Source of the DNA: Xanthobacteraceae bacterium
GTDB lineage: Bacteria > Pseudomonadota > Alphaproteobacteria > Rhizobiales > Xanthobacteraceae
DNA length: 64,000 bases
Assembly (NCBI GenBank): GCA_028290465.1
Contig: JAQGJU010000004.1
Span: forward strand, 1 to 64,000
Direction: 5' to 3'
Both the position numbers and the translations under genes were made by a program. The notes under the pieces were generated by a model. That model did no database searches, had not been told where the DNA came from, and worked only from the letters and a program-made list of their open reading frames with translations. Shown in pieces: positions 8,326 through 18,892 of the stretch (position 1 is the stretch's first letter; the number at the start of each line of letters is the position of its first letter).

Positions 8326-10047
8326 TCACAAACCCTTGATCAGGCCGGCATCAATCAGCAGCCGGTTGAAACGCCGGACCTCGGCGCCGTCGCGGCAGCC
8401 GTAGAACGCGCCGTCGCAGCGCTGCAGGATGCGCTTCTGCTCGACAAACGACGCATCCAGCGGCAGGCCGGCGGCCTCCTGGATGACGAGCGGCAGATAT
8501 GGCGCCTCCAGCACATCGCGGGCCGACGACAGATCGACCGGATCGAAATTGATGGTGTCGATCGCGTAGTAGGTCGAGAAATAGCGCGGGTCGAACTCCA
8601 TCACGCGCTGCGCGATCGCCGCATCGTCGAGGTTCGGATCGAGAAGCCGCGCCGAGATCTGTGGCTGGTGGTCGCCGAACCGCACAATCAGGAAGGACTC
8701 GCCGGGAAATTCGCGCGCCAGCCGGGCGCGGAATTCGGCGTAGTCGCGCGCGCTCATGGTCTGGCGGCGGATATATTCGTCGACCTCCGGCGCATTGCCG
8801 ATGCCGCGCCACTCCGGTGTCAGGTCCGGACGATATGACCAGGTCCATGGGAAATGATTGGCCGCCACATAGACGAACATGAACATCGGCTGGTCGGCTG
8901 GCTTGCGCTGCAAGGTGCGCACCGCCTGATCGAAATAGAACCGGTCGGGTTCGGGATCGCTGGCCTTCATGTCCTGCTGGTCGATGAAGCGCTCGATTCC
9001 GGTCGTCGTCTGAAATTTCTTGGCACTGAGAAACGCGCCGGACACCGGATACAGCGTCGCGGTCTGGTAGCCGCAGCGCCGCAACGCCTGCGGCAGGCCG
9101 CGCGCCACCCGGTCGGCCGCGATGCGCGTGACGAAAAACTTGAAGCGACCGAACGAGCGCGCCGACAGGCCGGTCAGCACACTATATTCGGCGTACCAGG
9201 TCGGGCCGCCGCTCGCCTCGACGACAAAGGAGCGCCACTTGCCGTCGAACGAGCGGAAATGCTGACGGTAGCCCGGCGGCACGCGGATGCCGGGCGCGGC
9301 CGTGATGTCGAAGCTCGACTCGTCCAGCACCATGATGATGTGCGGCGGCTTACGGGCCGGCCGGCAGGCACTGTCCCCAGCAAGCGGCGAAGTCCCGTTC
9401 GCAGGCGCGGCCGGATCGGAATCCAGCATGCCGCGCGTCAACAGTTCGGTGATTCCGGTCACGCCCGAACGGGCAAAGTTGGACAGATGGTTGACGCCCT
9501 GGAACGGCTCCCAGGGTTGCTCCGGCACGGTGAACGACATGGCCATCATGCCGGCCAGACTGACGGCGGCGACGGATGCCGCCACGCGCCGGCGCACCCG
9601 GAAAGGATCGAACCACCAGACCAACACCAGCAACAGCAGCAGCGCCAGCAAACCGGCAAAAATAATGGTCTGACGTTGCTGCGAAAACGTCGACATCAAA
9701 AACGAAGCGGTTTCGCGGTCGACAATCAGCACATCGAAGAAGCCGATCGTCATCCAACTGACGTCGAACTTAAGGCGCGACAGGACGACAAGGCTGCCGA
9801 CCAGCGCCAGTGCCAAGGTGACGGCGAGCATCGGGCGGCGCAGCACGGTCAGCAGCACGCCGTTGAGAAACGCGAAGGCCAGCAGCGCCAGCGTCATCGC
9901 GAACACGCCGTATTCGGAGGTGTACAGGAGGGCCAGCGCGGCCAGATACAGCACCGTGAGCGGCACATACCGCAACTGCCGCCACGCCGTGCCGGCTTGC
10001 GGCCAGGCGCGCCGGCCGTATGCGCGTGTCAGCTCAAGCAGCGACAT
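8326..10047 (-). CDS. LtaS-like membrane phosphatase/sulfatase-superfamily protein, copy 1
   Basis: The 573-residue protein has five hydrophobic segments in the first ~170 residues (for example VPLTVLYLAALALLYTSEYGVFAMTL), then an extracytoplasmic alkaline-phosphatase-fold domain. Metal and active-site features fit the lipoteichoic-acid synthase/phosphoglycerol or phosphoethanolamine transferase group: Glu243 in LDESSFD, candidate nucleophile Thr283 in GGPTWYAEY, and VRFGDHQP with the Asp-His pair. In Gram-negative bacteria such proteins modify periplasmic glucans or lipid A; the substrate here is unknown. It is the downstream member of a tandem pair, 21 bp from its paralogue, and ends with the same FNRLLIDAGLIKGL. 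Confidence 0.85.
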   Translation of the reverse strand: MSLLELTRAYGRRAWPQAGTAWRQLRYVPLTVLYLAALALLYTSEYGVFAMTLALLAFAFLNGVLLTVLRRPMLAVTLALALVGSLVVLSRLKFDVSWMTIGFFDVLIVDRETASFLMSTFSQQRQTIIFAGLLALLLLLVLVWWFDPFRVRRRVAASVAAVSLAGMMAMSFTVPEQPWEPFQGVNHLSNFARSGVTGITELLTRGMLDSDPAAPANGTSPLAGDSACRPARKPPHIIMVLDESSFDITAAPGIRVPPGYRQHFRSFDGKWRSFVVEASGGPTWYAEYSVLTGLSARSFGRFKFFVTRIAADRVARGLPQALRRCGYQTATLYPVSGAFLSAKKFQTTTGIERFIDQQDMKASDPEPDRFYFDQAVRTLQRKPADQPMFMFVYVAANHFPWTWSYRPDLTPEWRGIGNAPEVDEYIRRQTMSARDYAEFRARLAREFPGESFLIVRFGDHQPQISARLLDPNLDDAAIAQRVMEFDPRYFSTYYAIDTINFDPVDLSSARDVLEAPYLPLVIQEAAGLPLDASFVEQKRILQRCDGAFYGCRDGAEVRRFNRLLIDAGLIKGL

Positions 10048-10068
10048 GTTGGCTTAAGGGCATGGATG

Positions 10069-11778
10069 TCACAGCCCCTTGATCAGGCCGGCATCGATCA
10101 GCAGCCGGTTGAAGCGGCGCGCCTCGGCGCCGTCGCGGCAGCGATAGAACTGGCCCTGGCAGCGCTCCATGATCTTTTTCTGCTCGGCGAAGCTCGGCGA
10201 TAGCGACAGTCCGGCGGCCTCCAGCACGACCAGCGGAAGATACGCCGCGTCGAGCGTGGGGCGCGCCGAGGTCAGGTTCGGCGGATTGTAGTTGATGGTA
10301 TCGAGTGCGTAATAGGTCGTAAAATAACGCGGGTCGAAGCTGAGCAGACGGCGTCCGATCTCGGCTTCGCTCAGGCCCGGTTCGATCAGCGTCGAGGCGA
10401 AATCCGGCTGATGATCGCCGAACCGCACCAGCAGAAACGACTCGGTCGGGAAGTCGCGCTTCAGCCGGTCGACGAAATCCTCATAGGCGCGCGCGCTCAT
10501 GGCCTGACGCCGCAGATATTCGTCGACACGCGGCTCGTTGCCGGGCGCGCGCCAGTTCGTCATCAGGTCGGGCCGGTATTTGTAGTCCCAGGGAAAATGG
10601 TTGGCCGCCAGATACAGGAACATGAACATCGGCTGGTCGCCGGTCTCCCGGCCGATGGTGCGGGCGGCCCGGTCGTAGAAGAAGCTGTCGGGTTCGACCT
10701 TGTTGGTGCCCATCTCCTTGGAGTCGATGAAGCGCTCGACGCCGGTCGTGGTCTGGAACGATTTCGCGCTGAGGAATGCGCCGGAAGTCGGATACAGCGT
10801 GAAGGTCTGATAGCCGCAGCGCTTGAGCGCATTGGGCAGCCCGCGCTCGACCCGGCCGGCCGCGATACGGGTGACGAAGTAAGCGAAGCGGCCATAGGAC
10901 AGCGCTGATAGGCCGGTCAGCACATTGTACTCGGTGTACCAGCTCGGACCGCCGGCGCCCTCGACAATGAAGTTGCGCTGCTGGCCGTCGAACGAACGGA
11001 AATGCTTGCCATAGCCCGGCGGCACCTTGACGCCCGGAACCGCCCTGATGTCGAAACTGGATTCGTCGAACACCATGACGATGTGCGGCCGCTTGCCGGC
11101 CGGCTGGCACGCGGTGCCGGATTCGGACTTCAACTGATCCGGACTGGCGCTGTCGGAATCCAGAAGGCCGTGGGACGCCAGTTCGGACACCGCCATGGCG
11201 CCGGAGCGGACGAACTTCGACACGTAATTGTCGCCGAAGAACGCTTCCCAGGGTTCGGTCGGAAACGACGCAGACAGCATCGAAATGCCGAGCAGGCAAA
11301 CCACCCCGCCGGCCGCGGCGGCCCGGCGCCGAATCCGGAACGGATCGAACATCCACAGCAGCGCCAGCACCGGCAGCACGATCAGCCCGATCATGATGAC
11401 ATTGCGCTGCAACTGCGGGAACACCGTCAGCAGAAACCGGAAGGTCTCGGTGTCGATCACCATGACGTCGACGAAGCTGACCGTCATCAGCAGCGCGTTA
11501 TGCTTGAGCTGCGACAGCAGAATGAGAATGGTGAAGATCGCCAGCGAGATCGCACCCGCGGCCAGCGGCCGGCGCAGCACCACGATCCAGAAACAGTTGA
11601 TCAGGCCCCAGGTCAGCAGGAAGGCGACCCGGGCGACATAATCGACCTCGGTCGCCAGCATGATCGTCAAGGCAGCCAGATGCACGGCCGCGATCAGGCC
11701 GATACGTAACACGCCGTGACGCTGAAAAACGCCCGTCGCGGCGAGACGGACACCGAGATATGACACTGGGGACGGCAT
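10069..11778 (-). CDS. LtaS-like membrane phosphatase/sulfatase-superfamily protein, copy 2
   Basis: This 569-residue paralogue of the adjacent gene has the same architecture: about five N-terminal membrane segments, FDESSFD (Glu239) and VRFGDHQP, and an identical C-terminal ending. The residue at the expected nucleophile position is Ser279 (GGPSWYTEY), where the downstream copy has Thr. The two copies are closely similar through the catalytic domain and diverge more in the membrane part, so an old duplication followed by specialisation is likely. The genes are 21 bp apart and probably co-transcribed from a promoter in 11779-11971. Confidence 0.85.
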   Translation of the reverse strand: MPSPVSYLGVRLAATGVFQRHGVLRIGLIAAVHLAALTIMLATEVDYVARVAFLLTWGLINCFWIVVLRRPLAAGAISLAIFTILILLSQLKHNALLMTVSFVDVMVIDTETFRFLLTVFPQLQRNVIMIGLIVLPVLALLWMFDPFRIRRRAAAAGGVVCLLGISMLSASFPTEPWEAFFGDNYVSKFVRSGAMAVSELASHGLLDSDSASPDQLKSESGTACQPAGKRPHIVMVFDESSFDIRAVPGVKVPPGYGKHFRSFDGQQRNFIVEGAGGPSWYTEYNVLTGLSALSYGRFAYFVTRIAAGRVERGLPNALKRCGYQTFTLYPTSGAFLSAKSFQTTTGVERFIDSKEMGTNKVEPDSFFYDRAARTIGRETGDQPMFMFLYLAANHFPWDYKYRPDLMTNWRAPGNEPRVDEYLRRQAMSARAYEDFVDRLKRDFPTESFLLVRFGDHQPDFASTLIEPGLSEAEIGRRLLSFDPRYFTTYYALDTINYNPPNLTSARPTLDAAYLPLVVLEAAGLSLSPSFAEQKKIMERCQGQFYRCRDGAEARRFNRLLIDAGLIKGL

Positions 11779-11897
11779 GGCCCGACAACGCGCCGGCCCG
11801 GTTGGTTATGGGTGAATTCGTCCCCGGGGCTCGGTGGTGTCATCAAACTGTAATAGAGTTGATAATTCAAGAAGTTCCTGCGGCCCACCGGGTTTTT

Positions 11898-11916
11898 GCG
11901 GATAAAAAATATCCGC
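11898..11916. promoter_or_regulatory. AT-loop hairpin in divergent promoter region
   Basis: A perfect 7-bp stem (GCGGATA/TATCCGC) with an AAAAA loop lies in the 193-bp region between the LtaS-like pair (minus) and the OpuC-like importer (plus), 56 bp upstream of the importer ATPase. It could be an operator for osmotic control or a small transcribed hairpin. Only the symmetry is seen. Confidence 0.35.
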
Positions 11917-11971
11917 CGGCGCGTTTTCACCGCTGGCTGCGAACGGTGGGGCGTGATAGCGCGGATTCGAC

Positions 11972-12787
11972 ATGACGGCTTCCAGCACACTCCCCACTGC
12001 GGTCGGAAAGCCCGCGATCTCGTTTGAAGCGGTGGGTAAGAGCTACGGCGACAACCGCCGGCCGGCACTCGCCGACCTGTCGCTTGACGTGCGCGAGCGT
12101 GAATTCCTGGCCGTGGTCGGCGCCTCCGGCTCCGGCAAGACGACCCTGCTGGGTCTGATCAATCGGCTCGGCGAGCCGACCTCGGGCCAGGTGCGGCTTA
12201 ATGGCACCGACGTGCGCAGCCTCGACGGCGTCGTGCTGCGTCGCAGCATCGGCTACGTATTTCAGGGAATCGGCCTGTTTCCGCATATGACGGTGGCCGA
12301 GAACATCGCCATCACGCCGCGGCTGATCGGCATACCAAAACCTACCATCGCCGCCCGGGTCGACGAATTGCTCGATCTGGTCCGGCTGGATCGCGCCCAG
12401 CACCGCAACCGTTTTCCGCATGAACTGTCCGGCGGCGAGCGCCAGCGCGTCGGCTTTGCCAGGGCGCTGGCCGCCCGGCCGCGCATCATGCTGCTGGACG
12501 AACCGTTCGGCGCGCTCGATCCGGTGACCCGCGATGGGCTCGGCGGCGACTACCGGCGCCTGCACGAGACGCTCGGCCTGACCACCGTGATGATTACGCA
12601 CGACATGCTGGAGGCGCTGCTGCTGGCCGACCGCATCGCGGTGCTGAGCGCCGGCCGGCTGATCGCGCTCGATACGCCGGCCGCCTTGATGGCCGGCGCA
12701 GCCGGTCCCGAAGTCGAGGCGCTGATGCAGACGCCGCGCCGGCAGGCCGAGCGGCTGCGCGCCCTGACCGCGCGGGCAACCCCATGA
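11972..12787 (+). CDS. osmoprotectant (OpuC/ProV-type) ABC importer ATPase
   Basis: The 271-residue ATPase has Walker A GASGSGKTT, FQGIGLFPHMTVAENI, signature LSGGERQRVGFARAL, Walker B IMLLDEPFGALDP and switch MITHDMLEAL. FQGIGLFPHMTV is typical of ATPases for glycine betaine/choline/carnitine importers. There is no C-terminal CBS pair, so it is the short form. Its TGA overlaps the ATG of the next gene (ATGA), indicating coupled translation with the permease/binding-protein fusion. Confidence 0.9.
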   Translation: MTASSTLPTAVGKPAISFEAVGKSYGDNRRPALADLSLDVREREFLAVVGASGSGKTTLLGLINRLGEPTSGQVRLNGTDVRSLDGVVLRRSIGYVFQGIGLFPHMTVAENIAITPRLIGIPKPTIAARVDELLDLVRLDRAQHRNRFPHELSGGERQRVGFARALAARPRIMLLDEPFGALDPVTRDGLGGDYRRLHETLGLTTVMITHDMLEALLLADRIAVLSAGRLIALDTPAALMAGAAGPEVEALMQTPRRQAERLRALTARATP

Positions 12788-14346
12788 ACGGGCTCGACCC
12801 GCGCATTGCCGACGCCCTCGCCCACCTGCCGGATTATCTCGGCGGCCATGTGCTGGTCAGCATCGCGGCGCTGGCGCTCGGCCTTGCGGTGTCGCTGCCA
12901 TTGGCGCTGCTCGCGGCCCGACGTCCGGCCGCAAGACGGGCGCTGCTCGGCTTTTCGGGCATTGTGCAGACCGTGCCCGGGCTGGCTTTGCTCGCGTTAT
13001 TCTATCCGCTGCTGCTGGCGCTCGCGGCCCTGTCCGAGCGCCTGACCGGGTCAAGCTTTTCCGCGCTCGGGTTTCTGCCGTCGGTGCTGGCGCTGGCGCT
13101 GTATTCGATGCTGCCCGTCGTGCGCAACACGCTCACCGGCCTCGCCGAAATCGATCCGGCGATCCGCCAGGCCGCCGTCGGCGTCGGCATGACGCCGCGC
13201 CAGGCATTGTGGATGGTCGAACTGCCGCTCGCGCTGCCGGTCATCATGGCCGGCATCCGCACCGCCGCCGTCTGGGTGATCGGCACCGCCACGCTGGCAA
13301 CGCCGGTCGGCCAGACCTCGCTGGGCAATTACATCTTTGCCGGGTTGCAGACCCAGAACTGGATTTCCGTGCTGTTCGGCTGCGTGCTGGCCGCCGCGCT
13401 GGCGATCGTCGTCGACCAGATGCTGGCGCTGATCGAAAGCGGTTTGCGTTTGCGCGGCCGCAAGCGCGTCACGTTCGGCATCATCGGCCTCGCGCTGGTG
13501 GCGCTGGGCGCCATCGTGCCGGCGCTGCATAGCCGGCCAACCGGCTATGTCATCGGCACAAAACCGTTCACCGAACAATATGTGCTGGCCGGCGTGATGG
13601 AGCAGCGACTGCGCGCCGCCGGACACAGCGTGACGCGGCGCGACGGGCTCGGCTCCAGCATCATTTTCCGCGCGCTCGCGGCCGGCGAGATCGAGGCCTT
13701 TGTCGATTACTCCGGCACGCTGTGGGCCAATGAAATGCGCCGCACCGACCGCAAATCGCGGGCCGACATGCTGTCCGAGATAAAACAATATCTGGAGCGC
13801 CAGCATGGCATTGCTATGTTGGGCGGCCTTGGCTTCGAGAATGCCTATGCGCTGGCGATGCCGCGCGCGCGCGCAACCGCGCTCGGCATCAAGTCACTCG
13901 CCGATCTGGCCCGCCATGCCGGCACGCTGACCTTGGCGGCCGATGTGGAATTTTTCGGCCGGCCCGAATGGGCATCGGTACGCGACGGCTATGGATTGTC
14001 ATTCCGCACGCAGCGGCAGATGTCCGAAACTTTTATGTACGCCGCCGCCGCTTCGGGCGAAGCCGACGTGATCGTCGCCTACACCAGCGACGGACGGATC
14101 GCGCAGCAGGATCTGCTGGTGCTGGAAGATCCCAAACAAGCGATCCCGCCTTATGACGCGGTGCTGCTTGTGGCGCGGTCTCGTGCGTCCGATGCGGCGC
14201 TCATCGAAACGCTGCGGCCGCTGATCGGCGCTATCGATGTGACGCGCATGCGCGAGGCCAACCGCCGCGCCATCGTGGCCGGTGGCTCTCCAGATGAGGC
14301 CGCACGCTGGCTGTCGGGCGAGATCGCTGCGAAACAATCGCCGTAA
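12784..14346 (+). CDS. osmoprotectant ABC importer permease fused to substrate-binding domain
   Basis: This 520-residue protein joins two importer parts. Residues 1-~225 form a permease with about five to six membrane segments and the EAA-loop region AVGVGMTPRQALWMVELPLALPVIMAG. After an extra membrane segment (~231-248) comes a binding domain of the OpuCC/ProX type starting GYVIGTKPFTEQYVLAGVM and containing GLGSSIIFRALAAGEIEAFVDYSGTLW. The binding domain would be displayed in the periplasm and tethered to the channel. Such fusions are known for choline/betaine systems. Likely ligands are quaternary ammonium osmolytes, but aromatic-cage residues were not resolved. Confidence 0.9.
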   Translation: MNGLDPRIADALAHLPDYLGGHVLVSIAALALGLAVSLPLALLAARRPAARRALLGFSGIVQTVPGLALLALFYPLLLALAALSERLTGSSFSALGFLPSVLALALYSMLPVVRNTLTGLAEIDPAIRQAAVGVGMTPRQALWMVELPLALPVIMAGIRTAAVWVIGTATLATPVGQTSLGNYIFAGLQTQNWISVLFGCVLAAALAIVVDQMLALIESGLRLRGRKRVTFGIIGLALVALGAIVPALHSRPTGYVIGTKPFTEQYVLAGVMEQRLRAAGHSVTRRDGLGSSIIFRALAAGEIEAFVDYSGTLWANEMRRTDRKSRADMLSEIKQYLERQHGIAMLGGLGFENAYALAMPRARATALGIKSLADLARHAGTLTLAADVEFFGRPEWASVRDGYGLSFRTQRQMSETFMYAAAASGEADVIVAYTSDGRIAQQDLLVLEDPKQAIPPYDAVLLVARSRASDAALIETLRPLIGAIDVTRMREANRRAIVAGGSPDEAARWLSGEIAAKQSP

Positions 14347-14352
14347 GCCGGC

Positions 14353-14757
14353 CTACTTCAATAATCCCATCGCGCTCGCGGTGTCGAAGAACTGCGTGAA
14401 GCTGGCGATCTTGCCGTCCTTGAACTCCATCAGATCGAACAATTCGGTCTGGATCTCCTTGCCGGTGCCCTTGGCCCGCACCGTCAGGGTGGAATGCACC
14501 GCGGCCTTCGAGCCCTCGATGATGCAATCGAGGATCTTCAGTTCGCGAAAGTCGAAGTTCTCGATCAATTGCGCCATCGAGGTGCGTAGCGCATCGCGGT
14601 CCTCGACGAAGTGCGCCAGCACCGGCTCCACCGGCGTGGTGTTCAGCCGGAAACTCGCCCCGTCGCAGAACGCCTGCATCACGCCATCAAGGTCGCCGCG
14701 CACCCGGGCCGCGTAGCCGGCCTCGATGGTTTGCATGATCTGCTGTCGATCGCTCAT
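14353..14757 (-). CDS. NTF2/SnoaL-like small protein
   Basis: The 134-residue protein has the cone-shaped NTF2-like pattern: N-terminal helix IMQTIEAGYAARVRGDLDGVMQAFCDGASFRLN, then strands HSTLTVRAKGTGKEIQTELFDLMEFKDGKIASFTQFFD. Members include ketosteroid isomerases, SnoaL cyclases and binding proteins without catalysis, so no reaction is proposed. It is convergent with the osmoprotectant operon (6 bp apart). Confidence 0.8.
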   Translation of the reverse strand: MSDRQQIMQTIEAGYAARVRGDLDGVMQAFCDGASFRLNTTPVEPVLAHFVEDRDALRTSMAQLIENFDFRELKILDCIIEGSKAAVHSTLTVRAKGTGKEIQTELFDLMEFKDGKIASFTQFFDTASAMGLLK

Positions 14758-14910
14758 GGACCCCTCCTGTCGGAAACGGAGTACCAGCGTGACGCGAATT
14801 CCTGTAATTGTCTACCTCGACGAGCAGCGCCGGAGGCTACTTCGGGTCGCCGCCTTCGAGCTCCTTGGCCCGGGTTTCGGCTCATGCTGAGCATGCAGAC
14901 AAAACAGCGA

Positions 14911-14948
14911 CGGGGAGAACCGACCGCTTGCGCATCGTGTTCTCCCCG
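14911..14948 (-). terminator. terminator-like hairpin after ilvC
   Basis: A 10-bp perfect stem (CGGGGAGAAC/GTTCTCCCCG, 18-nt loop) lies 31 bp beyond the ilvC stop and is followed on the minus strand by GTCGCTGTTTTGTC. The T-run is imperfect and the loop large, so this is a probable rather than certain terminator. Confidence 0.55.
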
Positions 14949-14979
14949 CCTCTTTCGTCCGTCGCGATCAGTGTGTCGC

Positions 14980-16166
<1,187 letters not shown>

Positions 16167-16415
16167 CTATGTGGGCGGCTGATTTTCCTTGGCTTGGCGT
16201 GCCGCGCGGGACAGCCGGATACCCCACAGAATCAGGGCAAAACCGGCGATCTGCGGGGCCCATTTGAACAGGTAGGGCACCACCGAGCCCTTACTGAAGC
16301 AATTGGCGCTCCGGCTGAGCCCGTCGACCCAAAAGCAGGTGTCGGCGGTCACGTCGTAGACCCTCGTAAAGGTGCCGAGAAACAGCAGCGGGATGCCGAC
16401 CAGAAGGTAGATCAT
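16167..16415 (-). CDS. small two-helix membrane protein between ilvN and ilvC
   Basis: The 82-residue protein has two hydrophobic segments: IYLLVGIPLLFLGTFTRVY at the N-terminus and APQIAGFALILWGIRL near the C-terminus. Between them is an extracytoplasmic-looking stretch with two cysteines (DTCFWVDG, SANCFSKG) that could be bridged. Its tail is charged. It lies 21 bp downstream of ilvN on the same strand, so it is probably co-transcribed. No family is recognised, and a role in amino-acid synthesis is not implied by the sequence. Confidence 0.6.
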   Translation of the reverse strand: MIYLLVGIPLLFLGTFTRVYDVTADTCFWVDGLSRSANCFSKGSVVPYLFKWAPQIAGFALILWGIRLSRAARQAKENQPPT

Positions 16416-16436
16416 CTCGAACTCCGGAGGTCCCGG

Positions 16437-17006
16437 TCACATCCCTTCCGGCCCGCGGGCGATCGCGACCACGCCGGTGCGCGACACCTCGATCAGCCCA
16501 AGCGGCAGCATCAGCACGATGAACTGCTCGATCTTGGCGCTGTTGCCGGTGATCTCGAATACGAAGCTTTCCGTGGTGGCATCGATCACCCGGGCCCGGA
16601 AGGCGTCGGCCAGCCGCAGCGCCTCGACCCGCTGCTCGCCCTTGCCGCGCACCTTGACCATCGCCAGTTCGCGCTCGATCGACGGGCCGGCCTCCGTCAT
16701 GTCGACGACGCGATGCACCGGGATCAGGCGCTCCAGCTGGTGCCGGATCTGCTCGATCACCATCGGCGTGCCGCGCGTCACGATGGTGATGCGCGAGACA
16801 TGCTTCTGGTGCTCGGTCTCCGACACCGTCAGGGACTCGATATTGTAGCCGCGCCCCGAGAACAGGCCGATGACCCGGGCGAGAACGCCGGGCTCGTTGT
16901 CGACCAGCACCGACAAAGTGTGCGACTCGCTCTGCTGCGTGGCCGGCGCCGCCGGATAGTGCGATGTTGTTGCGGTGGTGTTCACGAAACTGCCCTTTGC
17001 GTTCAT
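16437..17006 (-). CDS. ilvN: acetolactate synthase small (regulatory) subunit
   Basis: This subunit activates the catalytic IlvB partner and makes it sensitive to valine. The ACT domain begins HTLSVLVDNEPGVLARVIGLFSGRGYNIESLTV at about residue 29. It is followed by RITIVTRGTPMVIEQIRHQLERLIPVHRVVDM and the C-terminal domain RELAMVKVRG...VIDATTESFVFEITGN...LPLGLIEVSRTGVVAIARG. The first ~25 residues are a Thr/Ala-rich extension of low conservation, so the true start may be slightly downstream. It lies 64 bp after ilvB on the same strand. Confidence 0.96.
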   Translation of the reverse strand: MNAKGSFVNTTATTSHYPAAPATQQSESHTLSVLVDNEPGVLARVIGLFSGRGYNIESLTVSETEHQKHVSRITIVTRGTPMVIEQIRHQLERLIPVHRVVDMTEAGPSIERELAMVKVRGKGEQRVEALRLADAFRARVIDATTESFVFEITGNSAKIEQFIVLMLPLGLIEVSRTGVVAIARGPEGM

Positions 17007-17070
17007 GCGTCATGCGCGGCTCAGGCCGCGCAAACCTTCGCGCGCTGCGCGAAGACGAAGTTAATTCCGA

Positions 17071-18831
17071 TCAGACCATCATCTTGCCTTCCTCGGTGAC
17101 CGCGTCCTCGATGTTTTCGGGACTGTCGCCAAGGATCATCTCGTTATGGGCGCGGCCCGACGGAATCATCGGGAAGCAGTTTTCGTTCTGATCGACCACG
17201 CAATCGAAGATCACCGGATGCGGCGTGTCGATCATCTGCTTGATCGCCGCGTCGAGTTCGTCGGGCTGCGAACAACGGATGCCGACCGCCTGATAGGCTT
17301 CGGCCAGCTTTACGAAGTCCGGCAGGGCTTCCGAATAGCTCGACGAATAGCGCCCGCCGTGCAGCAATTCCTGCCACTGCCTGACCATGCCCATATACTG
17401 ATTGTTCAGGATGAAGATCTTGATCGGCAACCGGTACTGCACGGCCGTCGAGATTTCCTGCATGGTCATCTGCACCGAGGCTTCGCCGGCGATGTCGATC
17501 ACCAGCGAATTCGGATGCGCGAGTTGGATGCCGACGGCGGCCGGCAAGCCATAGCCCATGGTGCCGAGGCCACCCGACGTCATCCAGCGGTTCGGCTCCT
17601 CGAAGCGATAGTGCTGCGCCGCCCACATCTGATGCTGGCCGACTTCGGTGCTGATATAGGTGTCGCGATCCTTGGTCAGCGCATACAGCCGCTCGATGGC
17701 GTATTGCGGCTTGATCACGTCCTTGGACTTTTTATAGGACAGCGACTTTCGCGCCCGCCATTTGTCGATCTGCTTCCACCACGCGCCGAGCGCCGCCTTG
17801 TCGGTCTCGACCGATGACGCGCGCCATATCTGCAGCATATCTTTCAGCACATTGGCGCAATCGCCGATGATCGGAATGTCGACCTTGACGTTCTTGTTGA
17901 TCGACGACGGATCGATGTCGATGTGGATCTTCTTGGAATGCGGTGCGAACGCATCGAGCCGCCCGGTGATGCGGTCGTCGAAGCGCGCGCCGACGCACAC
18001 CATCACGTCGCAATCGTGCATCGCCCAATTGGCCTCGAACGTGCCGTGCATGCCCAGCATGCCGAGCCATTGCGGATCGGCGGCCGGAAAGGCGCCGAGG
18101 CCCATCAGGGTCGAGGTGATCGGAAATCCGGTCAGCTTCACCAGTTCGCGCAGCAACTGGCTGGCGGCCGGCCCGGAATTGACCACGCCGCCGCCAGTGT
18201 AAAATAGCGGCCGCTTGGCATGGCGCATCAGTTCGATCGCTTCGCCGATCCGATGGAGGTCGCCCTTCACCCGCGGCTTGTAGGTCTTGTGCTCGATGCT
18301 CTTGGAGCCGTCATAGATGCCGGTCGCGAACTGGATGTCCTTCGGGATATCGACGACGACCGGACCGGGCCGGCCGGTCCTGGCGATGTAGAACGCCTCG
18401 TGCAGGATGCGCGGCAGGTCGGCGATATTCTTCACCAGGTAATTATGCTTGGTGCAGGGCCGCGTGATGCCGACGGTGTCGCATTCCTGGAACGCGTCAT
18501 TGCCGATCAGATGCGTCGGCACCTGGCCGGTGATGCAGACCAACGGCACCGAATCCATCAGCGCGTCGGTCAGGCCCGTCACCGCATTGGTGGCGCCCGG
18601 ACCTGAGGTCACGAGGACGGCACCCACTTTGCCGGTCGAGCGCGCGTAGCCCTCGGCGGCATGCACCGCGCCCTGCTCGTGCCGCACCAGGATGTGCTGG
18701 ACCCGTTGCTGCTGGAACAGTGCATCGTAGATCGGGAGCACGGCGCCGCCCGGATAGCCGAACAGATGTTCGACGCCCTGTTCGGCCAAGGCCTCGATCA
18801 CCATTTCCGCGCCGGTCATTTCCCTGGTCAT
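17071..18831 (-). CDS. ilvB: acetolactate synthase large (catalytic) subunit
   Basis: IlvB is the ThDP-dependent enzyme that condenses pyruvate with pyruvate or 2-oxobutyrate. The 586-residue form begins MTREMTGAEMVIEALAEQGVEHLFGYPGGAVLPIYD. The catalytic Glu lies in the RHEQGAVHAAEGYAR region, with FAD/ThDP regions following (GAFPAADPQWLGMLGMHG; IDIAGEASVQMTMQE and NNQYMGMVRQWQ near the C-terminus). The ATG at 18831 is chosen because GGAGCGG precedes it and the homology starts there. The frame extends 35 codons further upstream into the attenuator region. A branched-chain leader peptide lies 136 bp upstream. Confidence 0.96.
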   Translation of the reverse strand: MTREMTGAEMVIEALAEQGVEHLFGYPGGAVLPIYDALFQQQRVQHILVRHEQGAVHAAEGYARSTGKVGAVLVTSGPGATNAVTGLTDALMDSVPLVCITGQVPTHLIGNDAFQECDTVGITRPCTKHNYLVKNIADLPRILHEAFYIARTGRPGPVVVDIPKDIQFATGIYDGSKSIEHKTYKPRVKGDLHRIGEAIELMRHAKRPLFYTGGGVVNSGPAASQLLRELVKLTGFPITSTLMGLGAFPAADPQWLGMLGMHGTFEANWAMHDCDVMVCVGARFDDRITGRLDAFAPHSKKIHIDIDPSSINKNVKVDIPIIGDCANVLKDMLQIWRASSVETDKAALGAWWKQIDKWRARKSLSYKKSKDVIKPQYAIERLYALTKDRDTYISTEVGQHQMWAAQHYRFEEPNRWMTSGGLGTMGYGLPAAVGIQLAHPNSLVIDIAGEASVQMTMQEISTAVQYRLPIKIFILNNQYMGMVRQWQELLHGGRYSSSYSEALPDFVKLAEAYQAVGIRCSQPDELDAAIKQMIDTPHPVIFDCVVDQNENCFPMIPSGRAHNEMILGDSPENIEDAVTEEGKMMV

Positions 18832-18892
18832 CTTCCGCTCCATCCGCACGGTCGCCCGCGCTCTCTGTTCGTTATCGTCTTCGCTTATGGGA

